The position numbers and the translations under genes were made by a program. A stretch of DNA of 64,000 bases from an uncultured Christensenellaceae bacterium. GTDB lineage: Bacteria; Bacillota; Clostridia; Christensenellales; UBA3700. The notes under the pieces were generated by a model. The model did not search any database. It saw only the letters and a program-made list of their open reading frames with translations, and was not told the origin of the DNA. Positions 1 to 7,290 of this stretch are shown piece by piece. The DNA lies in contig CALWRH010000007.1 in the NCBI GenBank assembly GCA_944383895.1, positions 62,001 to 126,000 of the forward strand. The letters are read 5' to 3'. Position 1 is the first letter of the stretch; each line of letters opens with the position of its first letter.

Positions 1-216
1 GTAGCAAAGTCGGAAGAAAAGAAAACTCTTGCGCTTATAGAACTTCTTTTCGACCACTATATGAATCATATCGACGAACTGCCCGACTTCTACAAGACAC
101 TACTCGAAACCACTCCGAGAGACCGAGTCGTAGGCGACTATATCGCAAGCTTTACGGACAGATACGCGGTGCGCACCTTCCACGAAATATTCACTCCCAA
201 GGGCTGGAACGTATAG
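1..216 (+). CDS. dgt: dGTP triphosphohydrolase-like protein, C-terminal part
   Basis: The window opens inside this gene; 71 C-terminal residues are visible up to a TAG stop. The segment VVGDYIASFTDRYAVRTF matches the conserved end of HD-domain deoxyguanosinetriphosphate triphosphohydrolases, where a DYIAGMTDRYA-like helix precedes a short Pro/Trp tail. The family hydrolyses dGTP to deoxyguanosine and triphosphate in the cytoplasm. The HD metal-binding residues lie upstream of the window, so activity cannot be judged here. A terminator hairpin follows about 80 bases after the stop. The family call rests on this C-terminal signature alone. Confidence 0.7.
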   Translation, partial: VAKSEEKKTLALIELLFDHYMNHIDELPDFYKTLLETTPRDRVVGDYIASFTDRYAVRTFHEIFTPKGWNV

Positions 217-297
217 CAAATAACAACGCATAGTCTTTGTTTCAGAGCAGTCCGAACCGTTTTTATTCTATATACAATAAATTAAATAACAAACACG

Positions 298-326
298 GGC
301 ACGCAAAACTGCGTGCCTGAATTTTT
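298..326 (+). terminator. Intrinsic terminator after the dgt-like gene
   Basis: Stem GGCACGC (298-304) and GCGTGCC (311-317) with a six-base loop, followed by TGAATTTTT. It ends the plus-strand transcript that enters from the left edge. Confidence 0.75.
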
Positions 327-520
327 CCTTATAGTTTGTTATGATCGTGCCGATTCAACGTTTTTGATATGAATTACAAAAAAACTTTCTCAACCTCTTT
401 CGTTTAACTGAACGAATAGGTACAAATCTGCCGCAACACATTTATGCAACGTTATTTACGTTTCTGTGATATCGATATCCTTCCTGTTTCTCATGTACCC
501 GATAACGATATCGTAATAAT
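327..520. other. AT-rich intergenic stretch beside the insertion element
   Basis: No convincing coding frame, promoter or RNA gene was seen. A short palindrome GATATCGATATC lies at 468-479. The stretch separates the dgt terminator from the putative right end of the IS200-type element. Confidence 0.5.
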
Positions 521-523
521 CAT

Positions 524-542
524 CCACCCGTCTAACGGGTGG
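524..542. repeat. IS200-type end hairpin, downstream (right) end
   Basis: CCACCCG, loop TCTAA, CGGGTGG: a seven-base-pair stem about 80 bases beyond the tnpA stop. Its design matches the hairpin at 1182-1204. Confidence 0.7.
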
Positions 543-622
543 TTTTTCACATATCGGGCATAGCCCTTTGGTACTAGCCACGTCTAAATGACGTATATTA
601 GACTGCCACCTGCGATTGTTAC

Positions 623-1084
623 TCAGCGTTTCTTGGTTTCAAACGGATCGAAAGCTTCTGCTATGCATAACTGCTCTACCGTTTTATCTTCTTCTAATTG
701 CGTCCTGATATATTCTGCTATGCGTTCCTTATTTTTTCCTACCGTATCCACATAGTATCCTTTACACCAGAACTCTCTGCTTCTGTATTTATATTTCATG
801 TTTGCCCATTTTTCGTATATCATCAAGCTGCTTTTTCCTTTCAGAAATCCCATAAAACTCGCTACGCTCATTTTCGGTGGGATTTCTATTAGCATATGTA
901 TATGGTCGATACATACCTCTGCTTCGATGATATTTACTCCTTTCCATTTGCACAACTCTCGTAGAATTGCACCTATCTCTAATCTCTTTTGCCCATAGAA
1001 TACCTTCCTGCGATACTTGGGTGCAAATACAACGTGGTATTTGCAATTCCACTTCGTGTGTGCTAAACTGTGTATGTCATTCAT
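623..1084 (-). CDS. tnpA: IS200/IS605-family transposase TnpA
   Basis: A 153-residue Y1 HUH transposase that cuts and rejoins single-stranded DNA. The HUH metal-binding motif is HIH at residues 61-63, and the nucleophilic tyrosine is most likely Tyr125 in EYIRTQ near the C-terminus. YHVVFAPKYRRKVF at the N-terminus is typical of the family. Length is normal (about 150), so the protein appears intact. It sits alone between two end hairpins, without tnpB, between the dgt terminator and the ilvE terminator, so insertion did not break a gene. Confidence 0.93.
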   Translation of the reverse strand: MNDIHSLAHTKWNCKYHVVFAPKYRRKVFYGQKRLEIGAILRELCKWKGVNIIEAEVCIDHIHMLIEIPPKMSVASFMGFLKGKSSLMIYEKWANMKYKYRSREFWCKGYYVDTVGKNKERIAEYIRTQLEEDKTVEQLCIAEAFDPFETKKR

Positions 1085-1181
1085 TTGACTTTGTCCTCCT
1101 GTTATTTAAGATTAGATGGCAGTCCAATCTTATTGTACAACAGGAGGACTTTTTCAGCACTCATCGGCTTAGCCTCTGTTG

Positions 1182-1204
1182 AACCACGCGACTATCGCGT
1201 GGTT
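1182..1204. repeat. IS200-type end hairpin, upstream (left) end
   Basis: AACCACGCG, loop ACTAT, CGCGTGGTT: a nine-base-pair stem about 100 bases upstream of the tnpA start, matching the hairpin at the other end in form. Confidence 0.7.
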
Positions 1205-1214
1205 TTCAAATTAC

Positions 1215-1246
1215 AAAAAAAACCGCCGCCCTTTCGGACGACGGTT
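1215..1246 (-). terminator. Terminator of the tyrS-yigZ-ilvE operon
   Basis: On the minus strand an 11-base-pair stem (plus-strand 1221-1246, loop near CTTTC) is followed by a run of T (plus-strand A tract 1215-1220). It lies 27 bases after the ilvE stop. Confidence 0.8.
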
Positions 1247-1272
1247 CATATTTTTCAATTCGCTGTCAATCG

Positions 1273-2328
1273 TCAGTTTATCTGAGTTACCCAACCGAAT
1301 TCGTCAGCATATCTCTCCTGCTGGATACCCGTGATCTTGTCGTAAAGGAACGCGGTAATCTCACCCATCTTGCCGCCGTTGACGACCATATCTTTGCCCT
1401 TGTATCCGATAACGCCTACTGGAGAAATTACCGCCGCGGTACCCGTGCCGAAACACTCTTTGAGAGTGCCGTCTTCGTATGCCTTGACGACTTCGTCTAT
1501 GGATATTCTTCTCTCGCTCGCCTTGTATCCGTACTTCTTGAGTACTTCGAGACAGCTCTTTCTCGTTATGCCGGGGAGAATACTTCCCACAAGCTGCGGG
1601 GTTACGACCTCGTCTCCGATAACGAAGAATATATTCATACTGCCGACTTCTTCGACGTATTTATGCTCTTTGCCGTCAAGCCAGAGAGCCTGATCGTATC
1701 CGAGCGCGTTTGCCTTTTCTCCTCCGAGCAGCGAGCAAGCGTAGTTGCCCGAGCATTTAGCCTCGCCCGTACCGCCGATGAACGCTCTGACGAGAGTATC
1801 TTCGACAAGTATCTTGGTCGGCTCAAGACCGTGAGCGTAATATGAACCTACGGGAGAAAGGATTATGCAGAAGACGTATTTTTTGCTTGCATGCACGCCG
1901 AGCACTTCTTCGTTAGCGAACATGAACGGACGTATGTAAAGCGCTGTGCCTGGCTTTGTCGGGATCCACTCGCTTTCGAGCTTAAGCAGTTCGAAAAGCG
2001 CGGGCTTTACGACGTTTGCGTCAAACTGCGGCATACACATCCTTTTAGCGGAATTGTTCATCCTGACGAAGTTGTCGTCTATACGGAAAACAGTGATCTT
2101 GCCCTCTTCGTTCTTATACGCCTTAGCACCCTCGAAAATGCTCTGCGCATAGTGCAGAACGTTGGTCGCGGGAGCCATCGGGAAAGACGCATACGGCACT
2201 ATCTCGGGCTCTTTCCACGCGCCTTTTTCGTATTCCATAACGAGCATGTGGTCGGTAAAATATTTGCCGAAACCGAGATTGGAAAAGTCGGGTTTTTGCT
2301 TCAGAACTTGAGCTTTGGTTATTTTCAT
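1273..2328 (-). CDS. ilvE: Branched-chain amino acid aminotransferase
   Basis: A 351-residue fold-type IV PLP enzyme that interconverts Leu, Ile or Val with their 2-oxo acids using 2-oxoglutarate/glutamate. The PLP lysine is Lys191 within GGTGEAKCSGNYA, and YDQALWLDG follows, as in class II BCATs. Length is normal. It is the last gene of the tyrS-yigZ-ilvE operon, starting 24 bases after the yigZ stop and ending at a strong terminator. The Shine-Dalgarno sequence is weak (GGGGTG), so its expression may depend on upstream translation. Confidence 0.95.
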   Translation of the reverse strand: MKITKAQVLKQKPDFSNLGFGKYFTDHMLVMEYEKGAWKEPEIVPYASFPMAPATNVLHYAQSIFEGAKAYKNEEGKITVFRIDDNFVRMNNSAKRMCMPQFDANVVKPALFELLKLESEWIPTKPGTALYIRPFMFANEEVLGVHASKKYVFCIILSPVGSYYAHGLEPTKILVEDTLVRAFIGGTGEAKCSGNYACSLLGGEKANALGYDQALWLDGKEHKYVEEVGSMNIFFVIGDEVVTPQLVGSILPGITRKSCLEVLKKYGYKASERRISIDEVVKAYEDGTLKECFGTGTAAVISPVGVIGYKGKDMVVNGGKMGEITAFLYDKITGIQQERYADEFGWVTQIN

Positions 2329-2352
2329 AAAAACACCCCGTATATTGTTTTC

Positions 2353-2982
2353 TTATTTATCAAAACCGAAAAATCCTTCGCCCGTGTAAGTTATAATTGC
2401 TTTACCTGAGGATAGATCGGTCAGCTTTTCTGTCAGGCTGTCCGCCTCCGACTCCGAACACGCAAACTTTATCTCAACTGAGTCTGCATATTCTGTATGT
2501 ACGGTCTGTGCGGTTTTTGCTATCTCGTCGCTTATCTTGCGAAAATCGGAATAATCGCATTTTACGAGATAAAATTTTGCATAGTCGAATCTTGCCGTAT
2601 CAGCGTTGTCGAGAGCGTCGGACACGCTCTTTGAGTACGCGCCCACCAGTCCTCCCGCCCCGAGCTTTATCCCGCCGAAATAGCGGGTCACGACTGCGAG
2701 GATCATCCTGAAATTGCGCTTTTTCAGCACTTCAAGCATCGGTATGCCTGCCGTTCCCTGCGGCTCTCCGTCGTCTGAAAATCTCTGCTCTGTATTCTCT
2801 CTGTTGGAGATAAACGCGTAGCAGTTGTGCGTTGCGTCGGAATACTTTTTGGATATCCGCTTTATCTCGTCAAACGCCTGTTCTGCGCTCCCGACGGGTA
2901 CGAGCGTAGTGATAAAGCGCGATTTGTTTATCACGATCTCGTGCTCGCTTTCGCCTTTTACGCAGTAATAGCAGTCTTTCAT
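2353..2982 (-). CDS. yigZ: YigZ/IMPACT family protein
   Basis: A 209-residue protein with the UPF0029 (IMPACT) N-terminal domain; the signatures are [22 protein letters not shown] and [16 protein letters not shown]. The C-terminal part fits the DUF1949 domain. The biochemical role is unclear; eukaryotic IMPACT binds the regulator GCN1, and bacterial members are widespread. The ATG overlaps the tyrS stop as ATGA, so the two genes are translationally coupled. Confidence 0.92.
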   Translation of the reverse strand: MKDCYYCVKGESEHEIVINKSRFITTLVPVGSAEQAFDEIKRISKKYSDATHNCYAFISNRENTEQRFSDDGEPQGTAGIPMLEVLKKRNFRMILAVVTRYFGGIKLGAGGLVGAYSKSVSDALDNADTARFDYAKFYLVKCDYSDFRKISDEIAKTAQTVHTEYADSVEIKFACSESEADSLTEKLTDLSSGKAIITYTGEGFFGFDK

Positions 2983-4193
2983 TGAGCTTTGACTCTGACG
3001 TGTACTTTCTTGCCTTTATGCAAAATTACTCCTTCGGCGAGTTTTTCGTCGCTAACAGCATAGTCAAACCCCTCTACCTTTTCGTCGTCGACTTTTACGC
3101 CGCCGCCGCTGATAAGGTTTCTCGCCTCGCTCTTCGACTTGCATACGCCGACTGCGCACATGATGTCGATTATGTTGTTTACGCCTTTAGCGATGCTGAC
3201 TTCGGGCATATCGTCACCCTGTCCGCCGAAAGCCGCTCTTGCCTGTGCCTGAGCCTTTTCAGCCTCTTCTTTGCCGTGCACGATAGCCGTAACTTCGTAA
3301 GCAAGCCTTTCTTTAGCCGCGTTTATGCGCTCGTCCTTGTATTGGCAAAGTTCTGCGATCTCGTTAAGATCCATGAAAGTGAGCAGCTTGAGGCATTTCT
3401 CGACGTCGGCGTCTGCGGTGTTTCTCCAATACTGGTAGAAATCGTAGGGAGAAGTCTTTGCGGGATCCAGCCATACCGCGCCTGCCTGAGTCTTGCCCAT
3501 CTTCTTTCCTTCGCTCGTGGTGAGCAAAGCGAAAGTCATTGCAAATGCGGGAGCGCCTTCCTTTCTTCTGATAAGGTCTGCGCCCGCTAAGATGTTGGAC
3601 CACTGATCGTCGCCGCCGCACTCGAGCTTGCAGCCGTAAGTCTGATACAGATGCAAAAAGTCGTATGCCTGCAAAAGCATATAGCTGAATTCAAAGAAAG
3701 AGAGTCCTCTTTCCATACGCGTCTTGAAACACTCTGCGGTGAGCATCTTATTGACCGAGAAACTTGCTCCGATATCTCTCATAAACTGCAAAAAGTTGAG
3801 ATTGTCGAGCCAATCCGCGTTGTTTACCATGATAGCCGCGTTTTCGCCCTCGAAAGAGAAAAATCTCGACATCTGCTTTTTGAAACACTCGCAGTTGTGA
3901 TTGATGGTTTCGTTGGTCATCATGCGGCGCATGTCGGTTCTGCCCGACGGATCGCCGATCTTGCCCGTACCTCCGCCGATAAGAACAATGGGTTTATGTC
4001 CCGCTTTCTGCATATGGCTCATAGCCATGAGCGCGAGAAAGTGTCCGACGTGAAGACTGTCCGCCGTAGGATCGAAACCTATATAAAACGGTACGCTCTC
4101 CTTGCCAAGCAATTCGTAAAGTTCGTCCTCGAAAACCACTTGTTTGATAAAACCTCTGGCTCTCAGAGTATCCATTATGTTCGTGCCGTTCAT
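2979..4193 (-). CDS. tyrS: Tyrosyl-tRNA synthetase
   Basis: A 404-residue class I aminoacyl-tRNA synthetase that charges tRNA-Tyr. The HIGH motif appears as HVGH (48-51) and the KMSKS loop as KMGKT (231-235), both normal for bacterial TyrRS. The C-terminal S4-like RNA-binding domain is present ([11 protein letters not shown] region). It leads an operon with yigZ and ilvE. The 5' untranslated region is too short for a T-box leader, which is unusual for Firmicute tyrS genes; a plain promoter is present instead. Confidence 0.97.
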   Translation of the reverse strand: MNGTNIMDTLRARGFIKQVVFEDELYELLGKESVPFYIGFDPTADSLHVGHFLALMAMSHMQKAGHKPIVLIGGGTGKIGDPSGRTDMRRMMTNETINHNCECFKKQMSRFFSFEGENAAIMVNNADWLDNLNFLQFMRDIGASFSVNKMLTAECFKTRMERGLSFFEFSYMLLQAYDFLHLYQTYGCKLECGGDDQWSNILAGADLIRRKEGAPAFAMTFALLTTSEGKKMGKTQAGAVWLDPAKTSPYDFYQYWRNTADADVEKCLKLLTFMDLNEIAELCQYKDERINAAKERLAYEVTAIVHGKEEAEKAQAQARAAFGGQGDDMPEVSIAKGVNNIIDIMCAVGVCKSKSEARNLISGGGVKVDDEKVEGFDYAVSDEKLAEGVILHKGKKVHVRVKAQ

Positions 4194-4225
4194 AAATATC
4201 TCCTTTTAATTATACGTTTGCAATA

Positions 4226-4254
4226 ATTATACCACCCTTTTTTTACATTGTAAA
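4226..4254 (-). promoter_or_regulatory. Promoter of the tyrS operon
   Basis: On the minus strand, TTTACA (plus 4249-4254), a 17-base spacer and TATAAT (plus 4226-4231), about 32 bases upstream of the tyrS ATG. Confidence 0.7.
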
Positions 4255-4373
4255 ACGATATTTTCTTTTTTATCCGACAATCTGCCATTTTATCAGTCAG
4301 TTTCAGAAAATTATGCAACCGCTACGAATATTTTTGCAAAACCCGCACAATTTAACGTTGAGAGAGGTGCCAT

Positions 4374-5063
4374 ATGAAAAGAAACAACAATTACCTTCTT
4401 ATACTCGCAGTTCTTCTGCTCATAGTCGCGGTCGTCGCACTGTGGGGATGCGAAAAAAACGAAGCGGCATACACCAATTATACGCCCGAAGATTTTATCG
4501 CCCTTGACAACTTTACGCTGAAGACCAACGTAAAACCCGACGACGTTATCAAGTATGTAAAATCGGAAAATTCGCTCATGTATTCTTCTACTCATGTAGG
4601 CGACGCGTACACCAACACTGTTTACTACGTCTTCGAAGGCGACGTAAATAAGGAGTTCAGCGAAGGATCCTGGAAAGAGATAGAGGACGCGGACGCAGCG
4701 AAATACGTTGACTCGATAGAAAACGCGTGCGGACTGATATACAATAAGCTCGACGCTACCGAATTTGAAGAAATTTCGGGTAAAAAACTGCAATTTTCTA
4801 TAAATCCCGAACGCTTTTTCAAACAGGCTTACAGACAGATCTACGAAAACTATTTCGGCACGGATTATAAAGAAGAAACATTTCAAGCGGACTTTGAAGA
4901 AAACGCTCCCACTCTCTTCGGAAATATGAACGATTACAAAGTTACGCTCGACTGCTCAGTGTCCGACAAAATCGTACTGTCGATTAAAAACACCGACTCA
5001 AAAGACAGCGACGTTTACGAATATTACGCTATCGGCAAGACTGAAATTTCTTTGCCTCAATAA
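4374..5063 (+). CDS. Small lipoprotein of unknown function
   Basis: A 229-residue protein with a basic N-terminus, one hydrophobic segment (residues 7-24) and a lipobox ending WGC, which places the lipidated cysteine at residue 26. The rest is acidic and hydrophilic with no motif I recognise; it contains several Tyr/Asp-rich stretches. It is probably anchored to the outer face of the membrane. It is divergent from tyrS and stands alone. A GC hairpin (5073-5093) follows the stop but lacks a T tract, so termination there is uncertain. Confidence 0.75.
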   Translation: MKRNNNYLLILAVLLLIVAVVALWGCEKNEAAYTNYTPEDFIALDNFTLKTNVKPDDVIKYVKSENSLMYSSTHVGDAYTNTVYYVFEGDVNKEFSEGSWKEIEDADAAKYVDSIENACGLIYNKLDATEFEEISGKKLQFSINPERFFKQAYRQIYENYFGTDYKEETFQADFEENAPTLFGNMNDYKVTLDCSVSDKIVLSIKNTDSKDSDVYEYYAIGKTEISLPQ

Positions 5064-5173
5064 ATGCGCATCGGGAACGGGTTTTCCGTTCCCCATCCCT
5101 TCGGATTACATAAATATCGCCGTTTTATATAAATGCGCACGCAGTAATTTTTTGATTATTCACAATAATTTCT

Positions 5174-5202
5174 TTGATATTTTTTTCACGCTATGATATA
5201 AT
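5174..5202 (+). promoter_or_regulatory. Promoter of the Fe-S scaffold/GGGtGRT operon
   Basis: TTGATA (5174-5179), a 17-base spacer, TATAAT (5197-5202). The start codon follows 38 bases later with a strong AAGGAGG at 5225-5231. Confidence 0.85.
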
Positions 5203-5240
5203 GCTTTCGACGCAAGAAATTTTTAAGGAGGATTTTCCTA

Positions 5241-5933
5241 ATGGAATATTCACGCGAAGTACTGAATATGTGCAAAGTTACCAAAGGCGCAAATCACGGT
5301 CCGGCTCCTATTCCCGAAGAAGCCAAATGGGTTCAGGCGAAAGAGATAAAGGATATCAGCGGTTTCACCCACGGCGTAGGCTGGTGTGCTCCTCAGCAGG
5401 GCGCATGCAAGCTGTCGCTCAACGTTAAGAACGGTATCATCGAAGAAGCTCTCGTAGAGACTCTCGGCTGCTCGGGTATGACTCACTCTGCTGCTATGGC
5501 GGCTGAAATTCTCCCCGGCAAGACCATCCTCGAAGCTCTCAACACCGACCTCGTTTGCGACGCTATCAACACTGCTATGAGAGAGCTGTTCCTCCAGATC
5601 GTTTACGGTCGTACACAGTCCGCTTTCTCTGAAAACGGTCTCAACATCGGCAGCGGTCTCGAAGACCTAGGCAAGGGTCTCCGCTCTCAGGTAGGTACGA
5701 TGTACAGCACCAACGCTAAGGGCGTACGTTATCTCGAAATGGCTGAAGGTTACGTTACCCATATCGGTCTCGACGCAGACAACCAGGTTATCGGCTACGA
5801 GTTCGTCAACCTCGGCAAGATGATGGAAGATATCAAAAACGGCATGGACGCCAACGAAGCTGTCAAAAAGCACACCAAGAGCTACGGCAGATACAACGAA
5901 GCGGTCAAAAAAATCGACCCGCGTAAAGAATAA
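5241..5933 (+). CDS. NifU-like iron-sulfur cluster assembly scaffold protein
   Basis: A 230-residue protein whose segment LGCSGMTHSAAMAAEILPGK (76-95) resembles the second conserved cysteine region of NifU/IscU-type scaffolds. Cysteines that could hold a cluster are Cys49, Cys56, Cys77 and Cys106. It is longer than IscU (about 130 residues), with an extended C-terminal half. A strong promoter and Shine-Dalgarno precede it, and codon use suggests high expression. Only 14 bases separate it from the GGGtGRT gene. Clostridial genomes commonly carry this pair; I know of no experimental function for it. Confidence 0.8.
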   Translation: MEYSREVLNMCKVTKGANHGPAPIPEEAKWVQAKEIKDISGFTHGVGWCAPQQGACKLSLNVKNGIIEEALVETLGCSGMTHSAAMAAEILPGKTILEALNTDLVCDAINTAMRELFLQIVYGRTQSAFSENGLNIGSGLEDLGKGLRSQVGTMYSTNAKGVRYLEMAEGYVTHIGLDADNQVIGYEFVNLGKMMEDIKNGMDANEAVKKHTKSYGRYNEAVKKIDPRKE

Positions 5934-5947
5934 GGAGGTTTTGACTT

Positions 5948-6949
5948 ATGGCAGTTACGTTTGAAAGTTATGAAAGAAGAATAGACAAGATCAACAAGTG
6001 CCTCGCCGAGTACGGCATCAAGGACTTGGAAGACGCCAGAAAGATCTGCCTCGATAAAGGTATCGACGTCGAAAGCATAGTAAAAGGCATCCAGCCTATC
6101 GCTTTCGAAAACGCTGTATGGGCTTACACCGTAGGTTGCGCAGTCGCTATCAAGAAGAACTGCAAAAAGGCTAGCGAAGCGGCTGAAGCTATCGGTATCG
6201 GTCTGCAGAGTTTCTGCATCCCCGGCTCCGTTGCAGATCAGCGCAAAGTCGGTCTCGGACACGGCAACCTCGCTGCAATGCTGCTCAGAGAGCAGACCAA
6301 GTGTTTCGCTTTCCTCGCAGGACACGAATCCTTTGCTGCAGCTGAAGGCGCTATAGGTATTGCACGCACCGCTAACACCGTAAGAAAAGAGCCTCTCCAG
6401 GTCATCCTCAACGGTCTCGGCAAAGACGCTGCACAGATCATCAGCCGTATCAACGGTTTCACCTATGTTCAGACCAAGCTCGACTACTACACCGGCGAGC
6501 TCAAGATCGTCAACACCACTGCTTACAGCAACGGCGAACGCAGCAAAGTAAGAGTTTACGGCGCTGACGACGTTGTAGAAGGCGTTGAGATCATGAAGTA
6601 CGAGAAGGTAGACGTTTCCATCACCGGCAACTCCACCAACCCGACCAGATTCCAGCACCCCGTTGCAGGCACCTACAAGAAATGGTGCGTAGAAAACGGC
6701 AAGAAGTACTTCTCCGTTGCAAGCGGCGGCGGCACAGGTCGTACCCTTCACCCGGACAACATGGCTGCAGGTCCCGCAAGCTACGGCATGACCGACACGA
6801 TGGGACGTATGCACAGCGATGCACAGTTCGCAGGTTCCTCTTCTGTTCCTGCTCACGTCGAAATGATGGGTCTTATCGGTATGGGCAACAACCCGATGGT
6901 AGGCGCATCCGTTGCAGTAGCTGTTGCAGTCGAGAAAGCTCTCGCATAA
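5948..6949 (+). CDS. GGGtGRT protein
   Basis: A 333-residue member of the family named after its motif, here GGGTGRT at residues 260-266 followed by LHPDN. Other conserved-looking glycine segments are GHGNLAAMLL (104-113) and FLAGHESFAAAEGA (122-135). Several cysteines (18, 34, 64, 72, 90, 119, 247) could matter for a cluster. There is no signal peptide or membrane segment. It has its own AAGGAGG. The tight pairing with a NifU-like scaffold suggests it receives, carries or uses an Fe-S cluster; this is inference, and the function is unknown. Confidence 0.85.
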   Translation: MAVTFESYERRIDKINKCLAEYGIKDLEDARKICLDKGIDVESIVKGIQPIAFENAVWAYTVGCAVAIKKNCKKASEAAEAIGIGLQSFCIPGSVADQRKVGLGHGNLAAMLLREQTKCFAFLAGHESFAAAEGAIGIARTANTVRKEPLQVILNGLGKDAAQIISRINGFTYVQTKLDYYTGELKIVNTTAYSNGERSKVRVYGADDVVEGVEIMKYEKVDVSITGNSTNPTRFQHPVAGTYKKWCVENGKKYFSVASGGGTGRTLHPDNMAAGPASYGMTDTMGRMHSDAQFAGSSSVPAHVEMMGLIGMGNNPMVGASVAVAVAVEKALA

Positions 6950-6975
6950 CCTGTAACTTAACGTGAAATAAATTA

Positions 6976-7001
6976 AGAACCGCACAATAGCGGTTCTTTT
7001 T
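6976..7001 (+). terminator. Terminator after the GGGtGRT gene
   Basis: AGAACCGC (6976-6983), loop ACAATA, GCGGTTCT (6990-6997), then TTTTT. Confidence 0.9.
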
Positions 7002-7003
7002 TA

Positions 7004-7205
7004 TGTCTCGATATCTGAAAATATGTTAAGAGGTAAAGCTGACCACTGTAAATATAGACGTTTTACGATAAATAAGATTAAAATAATCTCAGATCGTAAA
7101 AATGCTCAGCTCTTGATTTTACGCGCTGCTCTTCTTATATCGGCAATAACGTTTATTGCCCCGACATGATTATTCCTGTCTTATAAAATCCTCTTTTAAT
7201 CACGA
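7004..7205. other. Intergenic stretch with several inverted repeats
   Basis: No coding frame between two convergent genes. TTTTACGAT (7061-7069) pairs with ATCGTAAAA (7093-7101), enclosing AGATT/AATCT (7075-7079, 7085-7089). A separate hairpin is GGCAATAA (7142-7149) with TTATTGCC (7153-7160). None is needed to end the flanking genes, which have their own terminators. Confidence 0.5.
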
Positions 7206-7232
7206 CAAAAAGCCGCGCATCATACGCGCGGC
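7206..7232 (-). terminator. Terminator of the first large lipoprotein gene
   Basis: Stem GCCGCGC (7212-7218) with GCGCGGC (7226-7232). On the minus strand it is followed by a T run (plus-strand A tract 7206-7210). Confidence 0.8.
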
Positions 7233-7290
7233 TTTTATTATACATTTTGCTTTTGCCGACTCGATCATTTTCGGCTTTATACCCGATTGC

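Larger units (their letters stand above)
498..1215 (-). mobile_element. IS200/IS605-family element carrying only tnpA
   Basis: A single tnpA is flanked on both sides by short imperfect palindromes of the same form (CCACxCG, five-base loop, CGxGTGG), as expected for subterminal hairpins bound by HUH transposases. There are no terminal inverted repeats or target duplication, and none are expected in this family. No tnpB accompanies it. The outer limits given are approximate because the cleavage tetranucleotides cannot be assigned without an empty-site comparison. Confidence 0.7.

Noticed and set aside
4194..4373. A T-box leader before tyrS, suggested by GGGTGGTA
   Set aside because: GGGTGG is part of the promoter spacer just before TATAAT, and there is no room for the stem I or the antiterminator of a T-box.
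5073..5093. Terminator after the small lipoprotein gene
   Set aside because: GGGAACGG pairs with CCGTTCCC, but CATCCC follows with no T run, so it was not listed as a terminator.
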